Shown one piece after another: positions 56,496-64,000 of a stretch of 64,000 nucleotides of DNA. Where the stretch lies: positions 182,151 to 246,150 of the forward strand of contig JANQEQ010000148.1 of assembly GCA_028278245.1 (NCBI GenBank). Reading direction: 5' to 3'. The notes under the pieces are model-generated. The model did no database searches. It saw only the letters and a program-made list of their open reading frames with translations, and was not told where the DNA came from. Made by a program: the position numbers and the translations under genes. This DNA comes from Phycisphaerales bacterium. Lineage in GTDB: Bacteria; Planctomycetota; Phycisphaerae; Phycisphaerales; SM1A02. Positions within the stretch are counted from its first letter, which is position 1. The number at the start of each line of letters is the position of its first letter.

Positions 56496-57497
56496 GTGGC
56501 CAAATCCCAGAGCACCAGAAAAAAGACGTCAACCAGGAAAAAATCGTCGTCCAAAACCACGCCGACGAAGAAGAAGTCCTCAGCTAAATCGACTGGGAAA
56601 AAATCTCAATCGAAGAAGAAGACACCGGCAAAAAAGGTGACAAAAAAGAAAACCACGAAAAAGAAACAAACCTCCGGGAAAAAAGCTCCCGTAAAAAAGA
56701 AGAAAACTGTAACGAAAAAAAAGACAACATCAGCGAAGAAAGCACCTGCGAAAACCACGAAGAAAGAGAGTACTGCCAAAAGTACAGGTAAAAAGAAAAC
56801 GACAACAAAGAAAACGACCGCAAAGAAAACAGCAGCCACCAAGAGTTCTAAAACAACAAAACAACCCACAAAAAAGACTGCTGAAAAATCCAAGACTGCA
56901 TCAAAACGCTCAGCCAAAGGCAAAGGGTCGAGTCGGAAACGGGCGCGTTCAGTTGCCGAGGCTGCCAGTACCATCGAAGCCGATGAACAGGGATACGTCT
57001 TCATCAATGGACGACGGGTGCGGATGATTTCAACCAAATCAAGCACGCCCAGCAAGAAAACCCGCACTAAGAAATCAAAAGTCGTTGAAGAAGAAAAAAC
57101 GAAACAGTCTCGCAAAACGGTGAAGACTCATTTATCCCGGAAAGAGTTGAATCACTACCGTGATCTTCTATTGCACAAACGGGCAGAACTCTCCGGCGAT
57201 CTCGATGCATTGGAAGCGCAAGCTCTTAAAACAGGTACCGGTGACAGTTCACACATGCCGATTCACATGGCTGACATCGGCACGGATACGTTCGATCAGG
57301 ATTTCATGATCGGTCTGGCGGAGTCGGAACGTCAGCGAATGCGTGAAATTGATGATGCATTGCAGCGTATAAAAGACCGGACTTATGGGATCTGTCAGAA
57401 GACCAGCAATCCCATTCCCAAAGCACGCCTCGATGCCAAACCCTGGGCAAAGTACACCATTGAGGCTGCCCGAGAGATTGAGCAGCAGGGACATTGA
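56496..57497 (+). CDS. Lys-rich repetitive tail fused to a DksA/TraR-like domain
   Basis: A 333-residue basic protein. Residues 1-180 are a low-complexity Lys/Thr/Ser/Ala tract like histone H1 tails, probably binding DNA or RNA. From about 215 a DksA/TraR domain follows: YRDLLLHKRAELSGDLDALE coiled coil, ESERQRMREIDDALQRIKD, and YGICQKTSNPIPKARLDAKP where a C4 zinc finger would be; only one of four Cys remains. DksA binds RNA polymerase secondary channel. GTG at 56496 with GAGG at 56484-56487 is chosen as start, because upstream residues are hydrophobic and unconserved. Its stop lies 2 bp before the lspA ATG. Confidence 0.85.
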   Translation: MAKSQSTRKKTSTRKKSSSKTTPTKKKSSAKSTGKKSQSKKKTPAKKVTKKKTTKKKQTSGKKAPVKKKKTVTKKKTTSAKKAPAKTTKKESTAKSTGKKKTTTKKTTAKKTAATKSSKTTKQPTKKTAEKSKTASKRSAKGKGSSRKRARSVAEAASTIEADEQGYVFINGRRVRMISTKSSTPSKKTRTKKSKVVEEEKTKQSRKTVKTHLSRKELNHYRDLLLHKRAELSGDLDALEAQALKTGTGDSSHMPIHMADIGTDTFDQDFMIGLAESERQRMREIDDALQRIKDRTYGICQKTSNPIPKARLDAKPWAKYTIEAAREIEQQGH

Positions 57498-57499
57498 TA

Positions 57500-58183
57500 A
57501 TGTCTCATTCATCCGTGGCAGGACCAAAATCTTCAATCCGCTCCTACCGTTCCTTATCTGCGTGGCTTGTCCTGCTGGCTATCTGTTGCCTGGGTGTGGG
57601 GGCAGATCTGTGGTCGAAGCACTGGGCGTTCAGCTGGGTTGCAAGTGAGCCGGTTGTGATCGATCGCGAGCAGGTACTCGCCGATCCAAACTATCAGCCG
57701 ATTCCCCGACACGAAGGCTATCACGCCCTCCCCGGCTCACTGCTTGATTTACGACTCGTTATTAATCACGGCGCAGTGTTCGGCATAGGGGAACATCAGC
57801 GGTGGTTCTTCATCGCGTTCACGATGGCGGCGCTCGTAGCGGGCCTGTTTGTCTTTGGGCGTTTCACCACAGCCCGGCAACATCTGGCTCACGTTGCCCT
57901 GGGATTTATCCTCGCAGGCGGTATGGGGAATCTTTATGACCGCATTGTCTTTGCCGTAGTGCGCGATTTCCTACACCTCTTCCCGGGAAGAATGCTTCCT
58001 TTTGGCTGGAAGTGGCCGGGGCCGAGCAATAATCCCGAACTTTTTCCCTGGGTTTTTAACCTCGCCGATATGATGCTCCTCACCGGTATGATCCTGCTCA
58101 TGTGGCACATCAACCGCGTAGAAAAGCGACGAAAACGAGAAGAACAAAAAAATACGTCGGAAGAATCACCTGCGACCACCTGA
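57500..58183 (+). CDS. lspA: Lipoprotein signal peptidase (signal peptidase II)
   Basis: A 227-residue membrane aspartyl peptidase that cuts prolipoproteins. Four hydrophobic segments are visible (LVLLAICCLGVGADLWSKHW; FIAFTMAALVAGLFVFG; HVALGFILAGGMGNLYDRIV; FNLADMMLLTGMILLMWHI). Catalytic Asp residues are in GNLYDRIVFAVVRDF and FNLADMM; INHGAVFGIG is another conserved motif. An insertion between the first helix and INHG and a Lys/Arg-rich tail make it longer than in E. coli. It follows the DksA-like gene with ATG at 57500 preferred over TTG 57494. Confidence 0.95.
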   Translation: MSHSSVAGPKSSIRSYRSLSAWLVLLAICCLGVGADLWSKHWAFSWVASEPVVIDREQVLADPNYQPIPRHEGYHALPGSLLDLRLVINHGAVFGIGEHQRWFFIAFTMAALVAGLFVFGRFTTARQHLAHVALGFILAGGMGNLYDRIVFAVVRDFLHLFPGRMLPFGWKWPGPSNNPELFPWVFNLADMMLLTGMILLMWHINRVEKRRKREEQKNTSEESPATT

Positions 58184-58208
58184 AATCACACGCAATGTTC
58201 ATGCAGGT

Positions 58209-59849
58209 TCATTGGAGTGGATCATGTGGGGGTAATTTGTTTGGTGTCAGCTGAAGAACCAAAGTGGGTTTGTCAGGCCAGCGCGACCATGTACCAATTG
58301 TCATAAACCGCTGGGCATGATCGGGATGTTGTTTTTGAATCACCGACCAATCATCAGAACTGGCGATAATCATCAGATCTTTCCCGCCCTGGTCGATGAA
58401 TTCCAGAATGTACTGCCGACTGATCTGTGCAACTTCCTGCTGCGTATAAAACGACAGGGTCGGATCGTTGAATCCGTAACTGACCAACCGTTTTCCTGCT
58501 CGCAATTCTGGAGTTAAAGTTTCAGTAAGGAGTTTGGGTGTACTACGGGGGTAAAAGAGCTGCTCCTCGATCAGCAATACCCAGGTGAAGCACGCAATCA
58601 TCGTCAACCAGAGTGCGAGCAATCCCCCTTTGCGGGTTGTTGGCTGCCGTCGCCACATTCGTCCGACGATTACCGACACGACAGGAAGCAGAATCAGGGG
58701 AAAAACCATCCACAATGAAACAGATTCTACAAATCCGGTTGCGATCAGTGCCCCAGCGAAAATAAGAAAACAGCAGACGTTAAGTGTGATGACAACCTCA
58801 GGTGGTCGAAATCCTGCCTTGGTCTGGTCGTGTTTTCTTGTCAGCCAATCTTCGAGCATGTTGGCTGTGAGCAATGCAAGTGGGGGAGTCAGAGGTAAAA
58901 GATAGGATGCAAGTTTTCCGGACATGCACGAAAATAACACAAGCGGGACAACCACTGCCAAAGCCCACAAACTCGCGGGATGTTTCCCTTTCCATGATTG
59001 ACCGGCAGCGTGCAACGGGACGTTGTAGCCCGGAAGTGTCAGCATGGCAGTGGCTGGAAATAATCCGCCGAGAAAAACCGGGATGTAAAACCAGAACGGC
59101 TCGATGTGCGCACCATCCCCTGCTACCCGGTCCACCATTTCATGTTGCCAGATATCCAGAGCATGTGGCTCAACTGACAGCACATACCCAATCCACAATC
59201 CCAGCGGGAGACATGCTGCGGGCAATCCCACAGGGAATGACAGGATTCGCAACGCGCTGAAATGAAGTCCCGGAAGCAACCAGAAAACAACGATGGCTAT
59301 GGGCACAAGAGCCAGCGGTCCCTTGGTGAGTAAACCCAGCGCGACGGCAAGCCACATCAATGCTGCCCAGCGACGCTTGTGCTTTTGTACCGCGCACATT
59401 CCGGCAAAGAGTGCTGCAAACCAGAACAGGTTGAGCATCGGATCGGTAATCGCCACCCAGCCTGTACCCAGATGCAGCGGCATCACGCTCAGAACACCTG
59501 CTGCGAGAACACCTGTTCGCATTGACCGCCAACGCCATCCCGCAATAAAAACCAAAAGGATCGTCAGACTGGAGGCAAGCAGCGATGGCGTACGCAGCGC
59601 CAACTCATTGTGCCCCAGCAGACGCAGACTGCATGATTGCAGCCAGTAGGTCAGAGGGGGCTTGGTCAGGTGTGGTTGACCGTGCATCTTCGGGATGAGC
59701 CAATCACCCGTCTGCACCATTTCCATACTCACCGTGCCGTAACGTCCCTCATCCGGTGGCCAGAGTGGATGTGAGGCGCGGGTCAGCCACAAATAGGTGA
59801 CACAAACCAGCAATATGAGCAGAAACAGGATAACACTCTTCGTCTGCAT
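58209..59849 (-). CDS. Glycosyltransferase family 39-like membrane protein
   Basis: A 546-residue integral membrane protein of the ArnT/PMT type, with many hydrophobic segments. The first periplasmic loop has the hallmark PPDEGRYGTVSMEM; the acid residues bind the polyprenyl-phosphate sugar donor. PPLTYWLQSCSLRLLGHNEL and the C-terminal soluble part are typical. It probably adds a sugar to a lipid A-like or protein acceptor. ATG at 59849 starts the first helix (VILFLLILLVCVTYLWL) and is preferred over 59942. Confidence 0.9.
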   Translation of the reverse strand: MQTKSVILFLLILLVCVTYLWLTRASHPLWPPDEGRYGTVSMEMVQTGDWLIPKMHGQPHLTKPPLTYWLQSCSLRLLGHNELALRTPSLLASSLTILLVFIAGWRWRSMRTGVLAAGVLSVMPLHLGTGWVAITDPMLNLFWFAALFAGMCAVQKHKRRWAALMWLAVALGLLTKGPLALVPIAIVVFWLLPGLHFSALRILSFPVGLPAACLPLGLWIGYVLSVEPHALDIWQHEMVDRVAGDGAHIEPFWFYIPVFLGGLFPATAMLTLPGYNVPLHAAGQSWKGKHPASLWALAVVVPLVLFSCMSGKLASYLLPLTPPLALLTANMLEDWLTRKHDQTKAGFRPPEVVITLNVCCFLIFAGALIATGFVESVSLWMVFPLILLPVVSVIVGRMWRRQPTTRKGGLLALWLTMIACFTWVLLIEEQLFYPRSTPKLLTETLTPELRAGKRLVSYGFNDPTLSFYTQQEVAQISRQYILEFIDQGGKDLMIIASSDDWSVIQKQHPDHAQRFMTIGTWSRWPDKPTLVLQLTPNKLPPHDPLQ

Positions 59850-60028
59850 CAATCCTGCCTCTGAACTGCAGGAATTGCGCGCAGTTTCGACACCTTTGAG
59901 TGTATTCTGCATCTGATGGATCGGCTGTGGCATTCCCGGCATTGTATCGCCTTGCTGAAGGATGACCCGAATCGCAGACAGAGGCGTTATCGTTTACGAT
60001 CACATCAATCAAGGAGTGATTCTGAGCT

Positions 60029-61159
60029 TTGAAGCTGATTGACTGGTACATCGCCAAGCAATTTTTCTGGAACTTTCTGGTTCTGTTTGTGCTGTTATTC
60101 GTTTTTGCCGCCTCGATCGATCTGATTTTGAACCTGGATCGCTTTGTCGAAGCGGCCCGTGAAGCGATGGGGGAGGAAGCGAATACCTGGGACACAGCCC
60201 TGACTTTTATGCGCTTTGTGTTCGATTTTGAAGGTCCGCGTATTTTCCAGTTCTACGCTTATCTGCACGGCTTCGTCTCAATCGGCGCAATGGGTTTCAC
60301 ACTGGCGCAGATGTATCGGCACAAGGAACTGGTGGCAATCCTGGCGTCGGGTACAAGCTTGCATCGCATCGTTATGCCTTTTGTTGCGGTGATTTTTATC
60401 CTGAGTATGGGACAGTTGATGAATCAGGAATTCGTGCTTCCCAATGTCGCCACCATGCTGCTGCGCAAACACGGCGAGATCGGCCGCGAAACCGTCGACG
60501 AATTCAACATTCGTTTCATCTCTGACTCCACCGGCACACTTCTGCAGGCACCGTCGTATGATCCGGAGAATCAAACGCTCAGCCGGCCGACGATACTCGT
60601 GCGCGATGAATTGGGCAGAACGACCCGCAGAATTACTTCTGATGAAGCAACCTGGGATGACCCGCTGCAGGGGTGGCGTCTCATCAACGGCGATTCCATC
60701 ATGCTGAGTCTGCCCGGCGATGAAGATACATCCACCCGCGCTTCGCTTCATACGCCGATTGACTTCTGGCCGACGGACCTGTCGCCCGAAGTCCTCACCG
60801 TCCATCATTACACTGAGTTTGCCGCAATGCTCAGCCTGCGGCAGATCGGACGTATGCTCAAAGCACATGGGATCACAGATCGAAACACTTTGCTGCGCCA
60901 CCGGTATGCGCGTTTTTCGACGGTGCTGGTCAACGTGCTTGTTCTTATCATTGCGCTGCCGAGTTTTCTGCTGCGCGAACCGGCCAATCTTATGTTGCAG
61001 GCTGCGCGCTGCGCTGCAGTATCGATCACGGCAATGATCGGATCAGCCGTGTTTATGATGGTCCAGTTGCCCGGGATATCACCCGCTGTCGGCGTCTTCC
61101 TGCCCGTCGTGATCCTCTTCCCGATCGCATTGGGCAGAATTACCTATATTCGCACATAA
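60029..61159 (+). CDS. LptF/LptG-family permease
   Basis: A 376-residue membrane protein of the YjgP/YjgQ family, which moves lipopolysaccharide from the inner membrane with LptB. The N-terminal helix MKLIDWYIAKQFFWNFLVLF is characteristic. A beta-jellyroll periplasmic domain (ITSDEATWDDPLQGWRL) lies in the middle and three more helices at the end (LVNVLVLIIALPSFLL; CAAVSITAMIGSAVFMMV; VGVFLPVVILFPIAL). It starts at a TTG at 60029, with AAGGAG 12 nt upstream. No partner LptF/G gene is adjacent. Confidence 0.9.
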   Translation: MKLIDWYIAKQFFWNFLVLFVLLFVFAASIDLILNLDRFVEAAREAMGEEANTWDTALTFMRFVFDFEGPRIFQFYAYLHGFVSIGAMGFTLAQMYRHKELVAILASGTSLHRIVMPFVAVIFILSMGQLMNQEFVLPNVATMLLRKHGEIGRETVDEFNIRFISDSTGTLLQAPSYDPENQTLSRPTILVRDELGRTTRRITSDEATWDDPLQGWRLINGDSIMLSLPGDEDTSTRASLHTPIDFWPTDLSPEVLTVHHYTEFAAMLSLRQIGRMLKAHGITDRNTLLRHRYARFSTVLVNVLVLIIALPSFLLREPANLMLQAARCAAVSITAMIGSAVFMMVQLPGISPAVGVFLPVVILFPIALGRITYIRT

Positions 61160-61216
61160 CCTGATGAAGCGTGGACCATCAGTTGCAAGGGGAGTGTGGG
61201 GAGTGTAGAGGAGTGT

Positions 61217-61227
61217 GGGGGGGGGGG
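61217..61227. repeat. 11-G run after the LptF/G gene
   Basis: GAGTGTG units (GGAGTGTGGGGAGTGTAG) lead into an 11-G run at 61217-61227, 58 bp after the LptF/G stop. It is like the tract before serS. Confidence 0.75.
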
Positions 61228-61233
61228 TGATAG

Positions 61234-61260
61234 CCCAGGCAAGGCCTTGCCTGGGTCTCT
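61234..61260 (+). terminator. Terminator-like palindrome after LptF/G
   Basis: CCCAGGCAAGG (61234-61244) is followed directly by its reverse complement CCTTGCCTGGG (61245-61255), then TCTCTTG. It can form a GC-rich hairpin with a 4-nt loop. Confidence 0.8.
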
Positions 61261-61352
61261 TGAGAGTCAACATCCCGCAAAGCTGCCCCTTTTTAAAAAT
61301 TTTCACATTTTCGTATTGAATCTGAGGACTTTTAGGGTAGTTATATGTTGAA

Positions 61353-61408
61353 GTGTGCTGTGTGCTGTGTGCTGTGTGCTGTGTGCTGTGTGCTGTGTGC
61401 TGTGTGCT
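61353..61408. repeat. Heptanucleotide tandem repeat, 8 copies
   Basis: GTGTGCT is repeated eight times without error over 56 bp in the gap between the LptF/G gene and the sorting-tail gene at 61521. Period 7 is not a multiple of three and the copies are perfect, so the array probably expands and contracts by slippage. Upstream of the 61521 gene by about 110 bp. Confidence 0.95.
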
Positions 61409-61520
61409 TTGGGCAAATAAATCCACCCTGACGAGCCTCACACACAGATTGGCATGTGTATGGAATGACACTCCTCCGTCCTTTGGGTGACGTGGGTATC
61501 AAATGATGGAGTATGATCGA

Positions 61521-62096
61521 ATGCCGAGAATTAGGACCACGCAATTTGCATATGCGATCTCTATGTTTCTCATGCTGGAGTTCGGTCATGCGGATGTTAC
61601 ACTCTACGGTGTTCAATCAGAGTGGGAACAGGATGTTGGAGCGTTTACATTCATTGACTTTACTGGTTTCCCTGAGTACACGATCATCACGGAACAATAC
61701 AGCGACTTGGGAATACACTTCACTGATGGAACAGACGAGATCGCATTAGGGAGTGCTTATTCTGATGGGGCCGGGCTGTTTGGGGGTTCTTTTCTGCTGC
61801 CGACAATGAACCATGCGATAAACCTGAAGTTTGATGAGCCGATTCATGCCATTGCGGCTGATATCGGAGATCTTATATTTTATCTCTACGATGGGGATGA
61901 ACTGATATACGAAAGTCCCTTATTCGGTGGAGGCTTCGTCGGATTGCTATCATCTGAGTCATTCAATAAAGTAATGATGGTGGGGACAGGTCATACGTAC
62001 ATAGACAACCTGTATTTCCAGGCAATTCCAGGTCCGGGGAGTGGTGTGCTGCTCTTGGTCTCCAGTGCTCTGTGGAGGAAGCGCGGGAGAATGTAG
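61521..62096 (+). CDS. Secreted protein with short sorting tail
   Basis: A 191-residue secreted protein. MPRIRTTQFAYAISMFLMLE is the signal; a beta-rich domain (VGAFTFIDFTGFPEYTII; DEPIHAIAADIGDLIFYLYD) follows; the tail IPGPGSGVLLLVSSALWRKR is PEP-CTERM-like. GGAG at 61509-61512 is 8 nt before the ATG at 61521, favoured over ATGs at 61503/61506. Function unknown. Confidence 0.82.
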   Translation: MPRIRTTQFAYAISMFLMLEFGHADVTLYGVQSEWEQDVGAFTFIDFTGFPEYTIITEQYSDLGIHFTDGTDEIALGSAYSDGAGLFGGSFLLPTMNHAINLKFDEPIHAIAADIGDLIFYLYDGDELIYESPLFGGGFVGLLSSESFNKVMMVGTGHTYIDNLYFQAIPGPGSGVLLLVSSALWRKRGRM

Positions 62097-62111
62097 ATGA
62101 TCGAGATCCGG

Positions 62112-62294
62112 GCACCGCATTTCCATGCGGTGCTCATCAAAGTAGTTTCATTCCTGGTGGCACCGCTCTCTGAGCGGTGATGAATTCACACAGTTCGGAG
62201 AACTGTGCCACCAAGAGAAGCCACGGCTCGGAGAGCCGAGTTACCAAAGAGCCGCGATCTGTGATCGCGGTCCACCGACGCAGTCGGCGGCTCT
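62112..62294. repeat. Array of consecutive hairpins
   Basis: Six dyads in 183 bp: 62112-62133 (9-bp stem, loop TTCC), 62161-62179 (8 bp, loop TCT), 62189-62207 (8 bp, loop GGA), 62224-62238 (6 bp, loop GGA), 62252-62270 (8 bp, loop TGT), and 62275-62287 (5 bp, loop GCA). The last two are enclosed by AGAGCC (62248) and GGCTCT (62289), giving a three-way junction shape. The stems differ in sequence but loops are 3-4 nt throughout. It starts 16 bp after the sorting-tail gene, so the first may be its terminator. Confidence 0.85.
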
Positions 62295-62333
62295 GTCATT
62301 TCGTTGTGTACGTATAAGCATTGATGGAACAGA

Positions 62334-62368
62334 AAAGACCCCGGCAACGCCTTGCCGGGGCTTTCCTC
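62334..62368. terminator. Bidirectional terminator before the PPIase gene end
   Basis: CCCCGGCAA (62339-62347) pairs with TTGCCGGGG (62352-62360), loop CGCC. GAAAAGA lies on the left and CTTTCCTCCC on the right, suiting termination from both sides. Confidence 0.8.
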
Positions 62369-62420
62369 CCACACATGAAAACTATCCTCTCACATAACTC
62401 CCGAATTTCCCCGATCAAAT

Positions 62421-63434
62421 TCACGGTCGGCGTCGCTGTTGCCAGGCGTGATGAAGTGAATCATCAAAGATCGTCACCGATACATCAGACAACAAACGCA
62501 TCGCTAACCGATCCATGAGCAGACGTTCCTGATCGAGGCGAACAATCTCCGCCAATTCATCACGCACCTGGGCTGGATCGACGGTGTCCGCTTCGATGAT
62601 TTTATGAAGTTGAAGCACGGCAAATCCCTGCTCCAGCATGATCGGCGCAGAAACTTCATCCAGATTCAGTGACCACAGCGCGCTGCGCAATCCTTCGGGA
62701 TAAGAGGGATCATATCGACTGAATGGCTCGAGCAGTCCGCCGCGTCTGGCGCTGGGATCGATGGACAGTTCCACTGCGACATCAGTGAATAATGCACCGG
62801 CATTGATCAACGCCAGCGCATGTTGTGCGGTGGAAAGATCGGGGGCGAGGATCAGCCGGGCCTGTCGTTGCGTTCCGTGGATCATGTCGAACATGCGCCG
62901 AATGGACTCTTCGCTGATCTGAACCTGATCACGAACCAGCGCACGCAATGTCGCATTGCGTTTCAGCAATGCCTGGAAACGGACCGGACCGAGATTTTGA
63001 CTCGTGCGGTAATCATCCAGAAGGCGAAGTGACTTGGAAGGATCGCTGTGCAGCGCATGGACCAGCAGGTATTGTTCTGCGGCTATCTCATCAGGCGAGA
63101 CAGTCACGCCTGATTCCTGGGCGAGATTCTCCACTGCCCGATTGAGGATATGCTCTTCCAGCACCTCCGCTCCCGCTGCCTCAGCGAGCATTGGCCGCAG
63201 ATCACCCCAGAGGATGGATCGGCCATTGACCAATGCTGCCGGCCGGGCATCGATCATCATGGCGGTCGCATTTTCGCTGGATGATGGCGATGTGATTTGC
63301 GTGGGGGATGATTCGGGAGTCGATGGCGGCGGATTTCCCGTTGTTTCACAGCCGTACAGGGAGATGAAAATGAGTACGGAAAGGCTTTTGCCTGCCAGAA
63401 TGGGACAATTCACTGCATAATGGGTTATTCTCAT
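62421..63434 (-). CDS. Parvulin/SurA-like peptidyl-prolyl isomerase lipoprotein
   Basis: A 337-residue periplasmic folding factor. A signal ending in the lipobox (FISLYGCETT) and a Pro/Ser-rich linker lead to an N-terminal helical domain (HILNRAVENLAQESGVTVSP), and a parvulin domain near 190-300 (ARLILAPDLSTAQHALALIN; ALFTDVAVELSIDPSARRGG; ALWSLNLDEVSAPIMLEQGF). It probably helps outer-membrane proteins fold. It is divergent from a zinc-ribbon gene at 63487. Confidence 0.88.
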   Translation of the reverse strand: MRITHYAVNCPILAGKSLSVLIFISLYGCETTGNPPPSTPESSPTQITSPSSSENATAMMIDARPAALVNGRSILWGDLRPMLAEAAGAEVLEEHILNRAVENLAQESGVTVSPDEIAAEQYLLVHALHSDPSKSLRLLDDYRTSQNLGPVRFQALLKRNATLRALVRDQVQISEESIRRMFDMIHGTQRQARLILAPDLSTAQHALALINAGALFTDVAVELSIDPSARRGGLLEPFSRYDPSYPEGLRSALWSLNLDEVSAPIMLEQGFAVLQLHKIIEADTVDPAQVRDELAEIVRLDQERLLMDRLAMRLLSDVSVTIFDDSLHHAWQQRRRP

Positions 63435-63486
63435 AACCGATATGCGACCATGAACCGTATCCTTTTGTCAACTGGATGAGGAAAGA

Positions 63487-64000
63487 ATGGCAAAGATGAA
63501 GGCACTCATATGCCCGTACTGCGGCGACGGCCAACCGGCTACGGACCGTTGCCGATCATGCGGGGGATTGCTGGAACCGCTGAGTCGGCAGGCGACACAC
63601 AATGAAATGGGGCCGTGGTTTATTCGCAATTCCCTGCGTCCGTTTCAGCCCGGCTGCAGCTACGAAACGCTTGTCAGGCTCATTGAGCGGGAATTTATCA
63701 CGAAAAATACGATCATCCGAGGTCCGACCACCAAGCAGTTTTGGACGATCGCCCGGCGTATACCGGGAATTGCGCACCTCGTCGGCTACTGCCACAACTG
63801 CAATGTCGAGGTTGATCCCTCAGATCACGGCTGCCACGCATGTGGTGAGGCGTTCGGGGCGTATCTCGACCGTAACAACCTGGGTTTACCTGATATCCGA
63901 CCTCTGCCCGGCGATCCGTCCACCGATGTCCCCAGTCCTGCACCTGTTCCTCCGGTATATGATGGAAATCGGATTTCCAGCTTTGCCACCAACGAGGAAT
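63487..64000 (+). CDS. Zinc-ribbon protein with GYF-like segment, cut by the window edge
   Basis: Reading from ATG at 63487, the frame stays open for 171 codons to the window end. It begins MAKMKALICPYCGDGQPATD with CRSCGG, a zinc ribbon; a middle part (GPWFIRNSLRPFQPGCSYET, then VRGPTTKQFW) looks like a GYF_2-type domain; a second ribbon is CHNCN and CHACGEAF. Then a Pro-rich linker. GAGGAAAGA precedes the ATG. Such proteins are frequent in planctomycetes; the C-terminal part is not visible, so the function is unknown. Confidence 0.8.
   Translation, partial: MAKMKALICPYCGDGQPATDRCRSCGGLLEPLSRQATHNEMGPWFIRNSLRPFQPGCSYETLVRLIEREFITKNTIIRGPTTKQFWTIARRIPGIAHLVGYCHNCNVEVDPSDHGCHACGEAFGAYLDRNNLGLPDIRPLPGDPSTDVPSPAPVPPVYDGNRISSFATNEE

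Noticed and set aside
56606..57115. Phe/Val-rich minus-strand frame opposite the Lys-rich gene
   Set aside because: An antisense shadow of Lys codons (AAA/AAG read as TTT/CTT).
61079..61616. Minus-strand frames reading TQHTAHS repeats
   Set aside because: They are the translation of the GTGTGCT heptanucleotide array, not a protein repeat.
1..64000. CRISPR arrays, tRNA or rRNA genes, insertion sequences
   Set aside because: None seen by eye: no regularly spaced repeats with unique spacers, no tRNA-like T-loop in the gaps, no transposase motif. Not excluded by computation.

Overview
The window reads as chromosomal DNA of a planctomycete, most likely of the Phycisphaerae/Phycisphaerales. The signs are many secreted proteins with short C-terminal sorting tails (PGP/PTPG, hydrophobic stretch, Arg-rich end), GC-type dockerin-like tails (NIDDIFAILGLWGPC), Tat-exported Gfo/Idh/MocA oxidoreductases, an ECF sigma factor divergent from a Ser/Thr kinase, a PadR/HAAS gene pair and a NagB-PIG-L fusion. 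This assignment rests on gene content alone. No rRNA, tRNA, CRISPR array or insertion sequence was seen.

Layout. 1-5000: the truncated start of an HTH-like protein, two secreted proteins (one a HAF-repeat propeller with dockerin and six-Cys repeats) and a conserved membrane protein. 5100-12700: a five-gene minus-strand operon for carbohydrate/amino-sugar work (FGE-like lipoprotein, two Tat oxidoreductases, a Tat TIM-barrel isomerase, a NagB-PIG-L fusion), divergent from apbE. 12800-17350: a 1212-residue secreted multidomain protein ending in a nuclease-like domain, followed by a small unknown gene that could encode an immunity protein. 18170-21450: sigma factor and divergent kinase. 21600-25340: two tandem FG-GAP propeller proteins with dockerin tails. 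25500-28800: a glycosyltransferase, a gene-poor kilobase and a third oxidoreductase. 28900-31100: hemL-hemC. 31300-35440: ABC exporter plus PadR regulator and HAAS membrane protein. 35500-37220: ZnuA-like lipoprotein divergent from a dockerin-tailed cupredoxin. 37390-39960: CHAD protein and Ppx/GppA phosphatase. 40000-43220: lysS and two tandem sorting-tail proteins. 43400-58200: mostly housekeeping (tilS, M20 peptidase, ABC ATPase, nadK, serS, pruA, accA, DksA-like, lspA). 58200-64000: a GT39 glycosyltransferase, an LptF/G permease, a sorting-tail protein, a PPIase lipoprotein and the start of a zinc-ribbon protein.

How genes work together: hemL and hemC overlap by 4 bp and act in tetrapyrrole synthesis. 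The ABC ATPase and permease overlap by 4 bp, as do padR and the HAAS gene. CHAD and Ppx are 2 bp apart and both concern polyphosphate. dksA-like and lspA are 2 bp apart. The most notable material for follow-up is the candidate toxin/immunity pair, the amino-sugar operon, the near-identical dockerin tails on four unrelated proteins, the Lys-rich/DksA fusion, and the hairpin array and heptanucleotide repeat at 61.3-62.3 kb.
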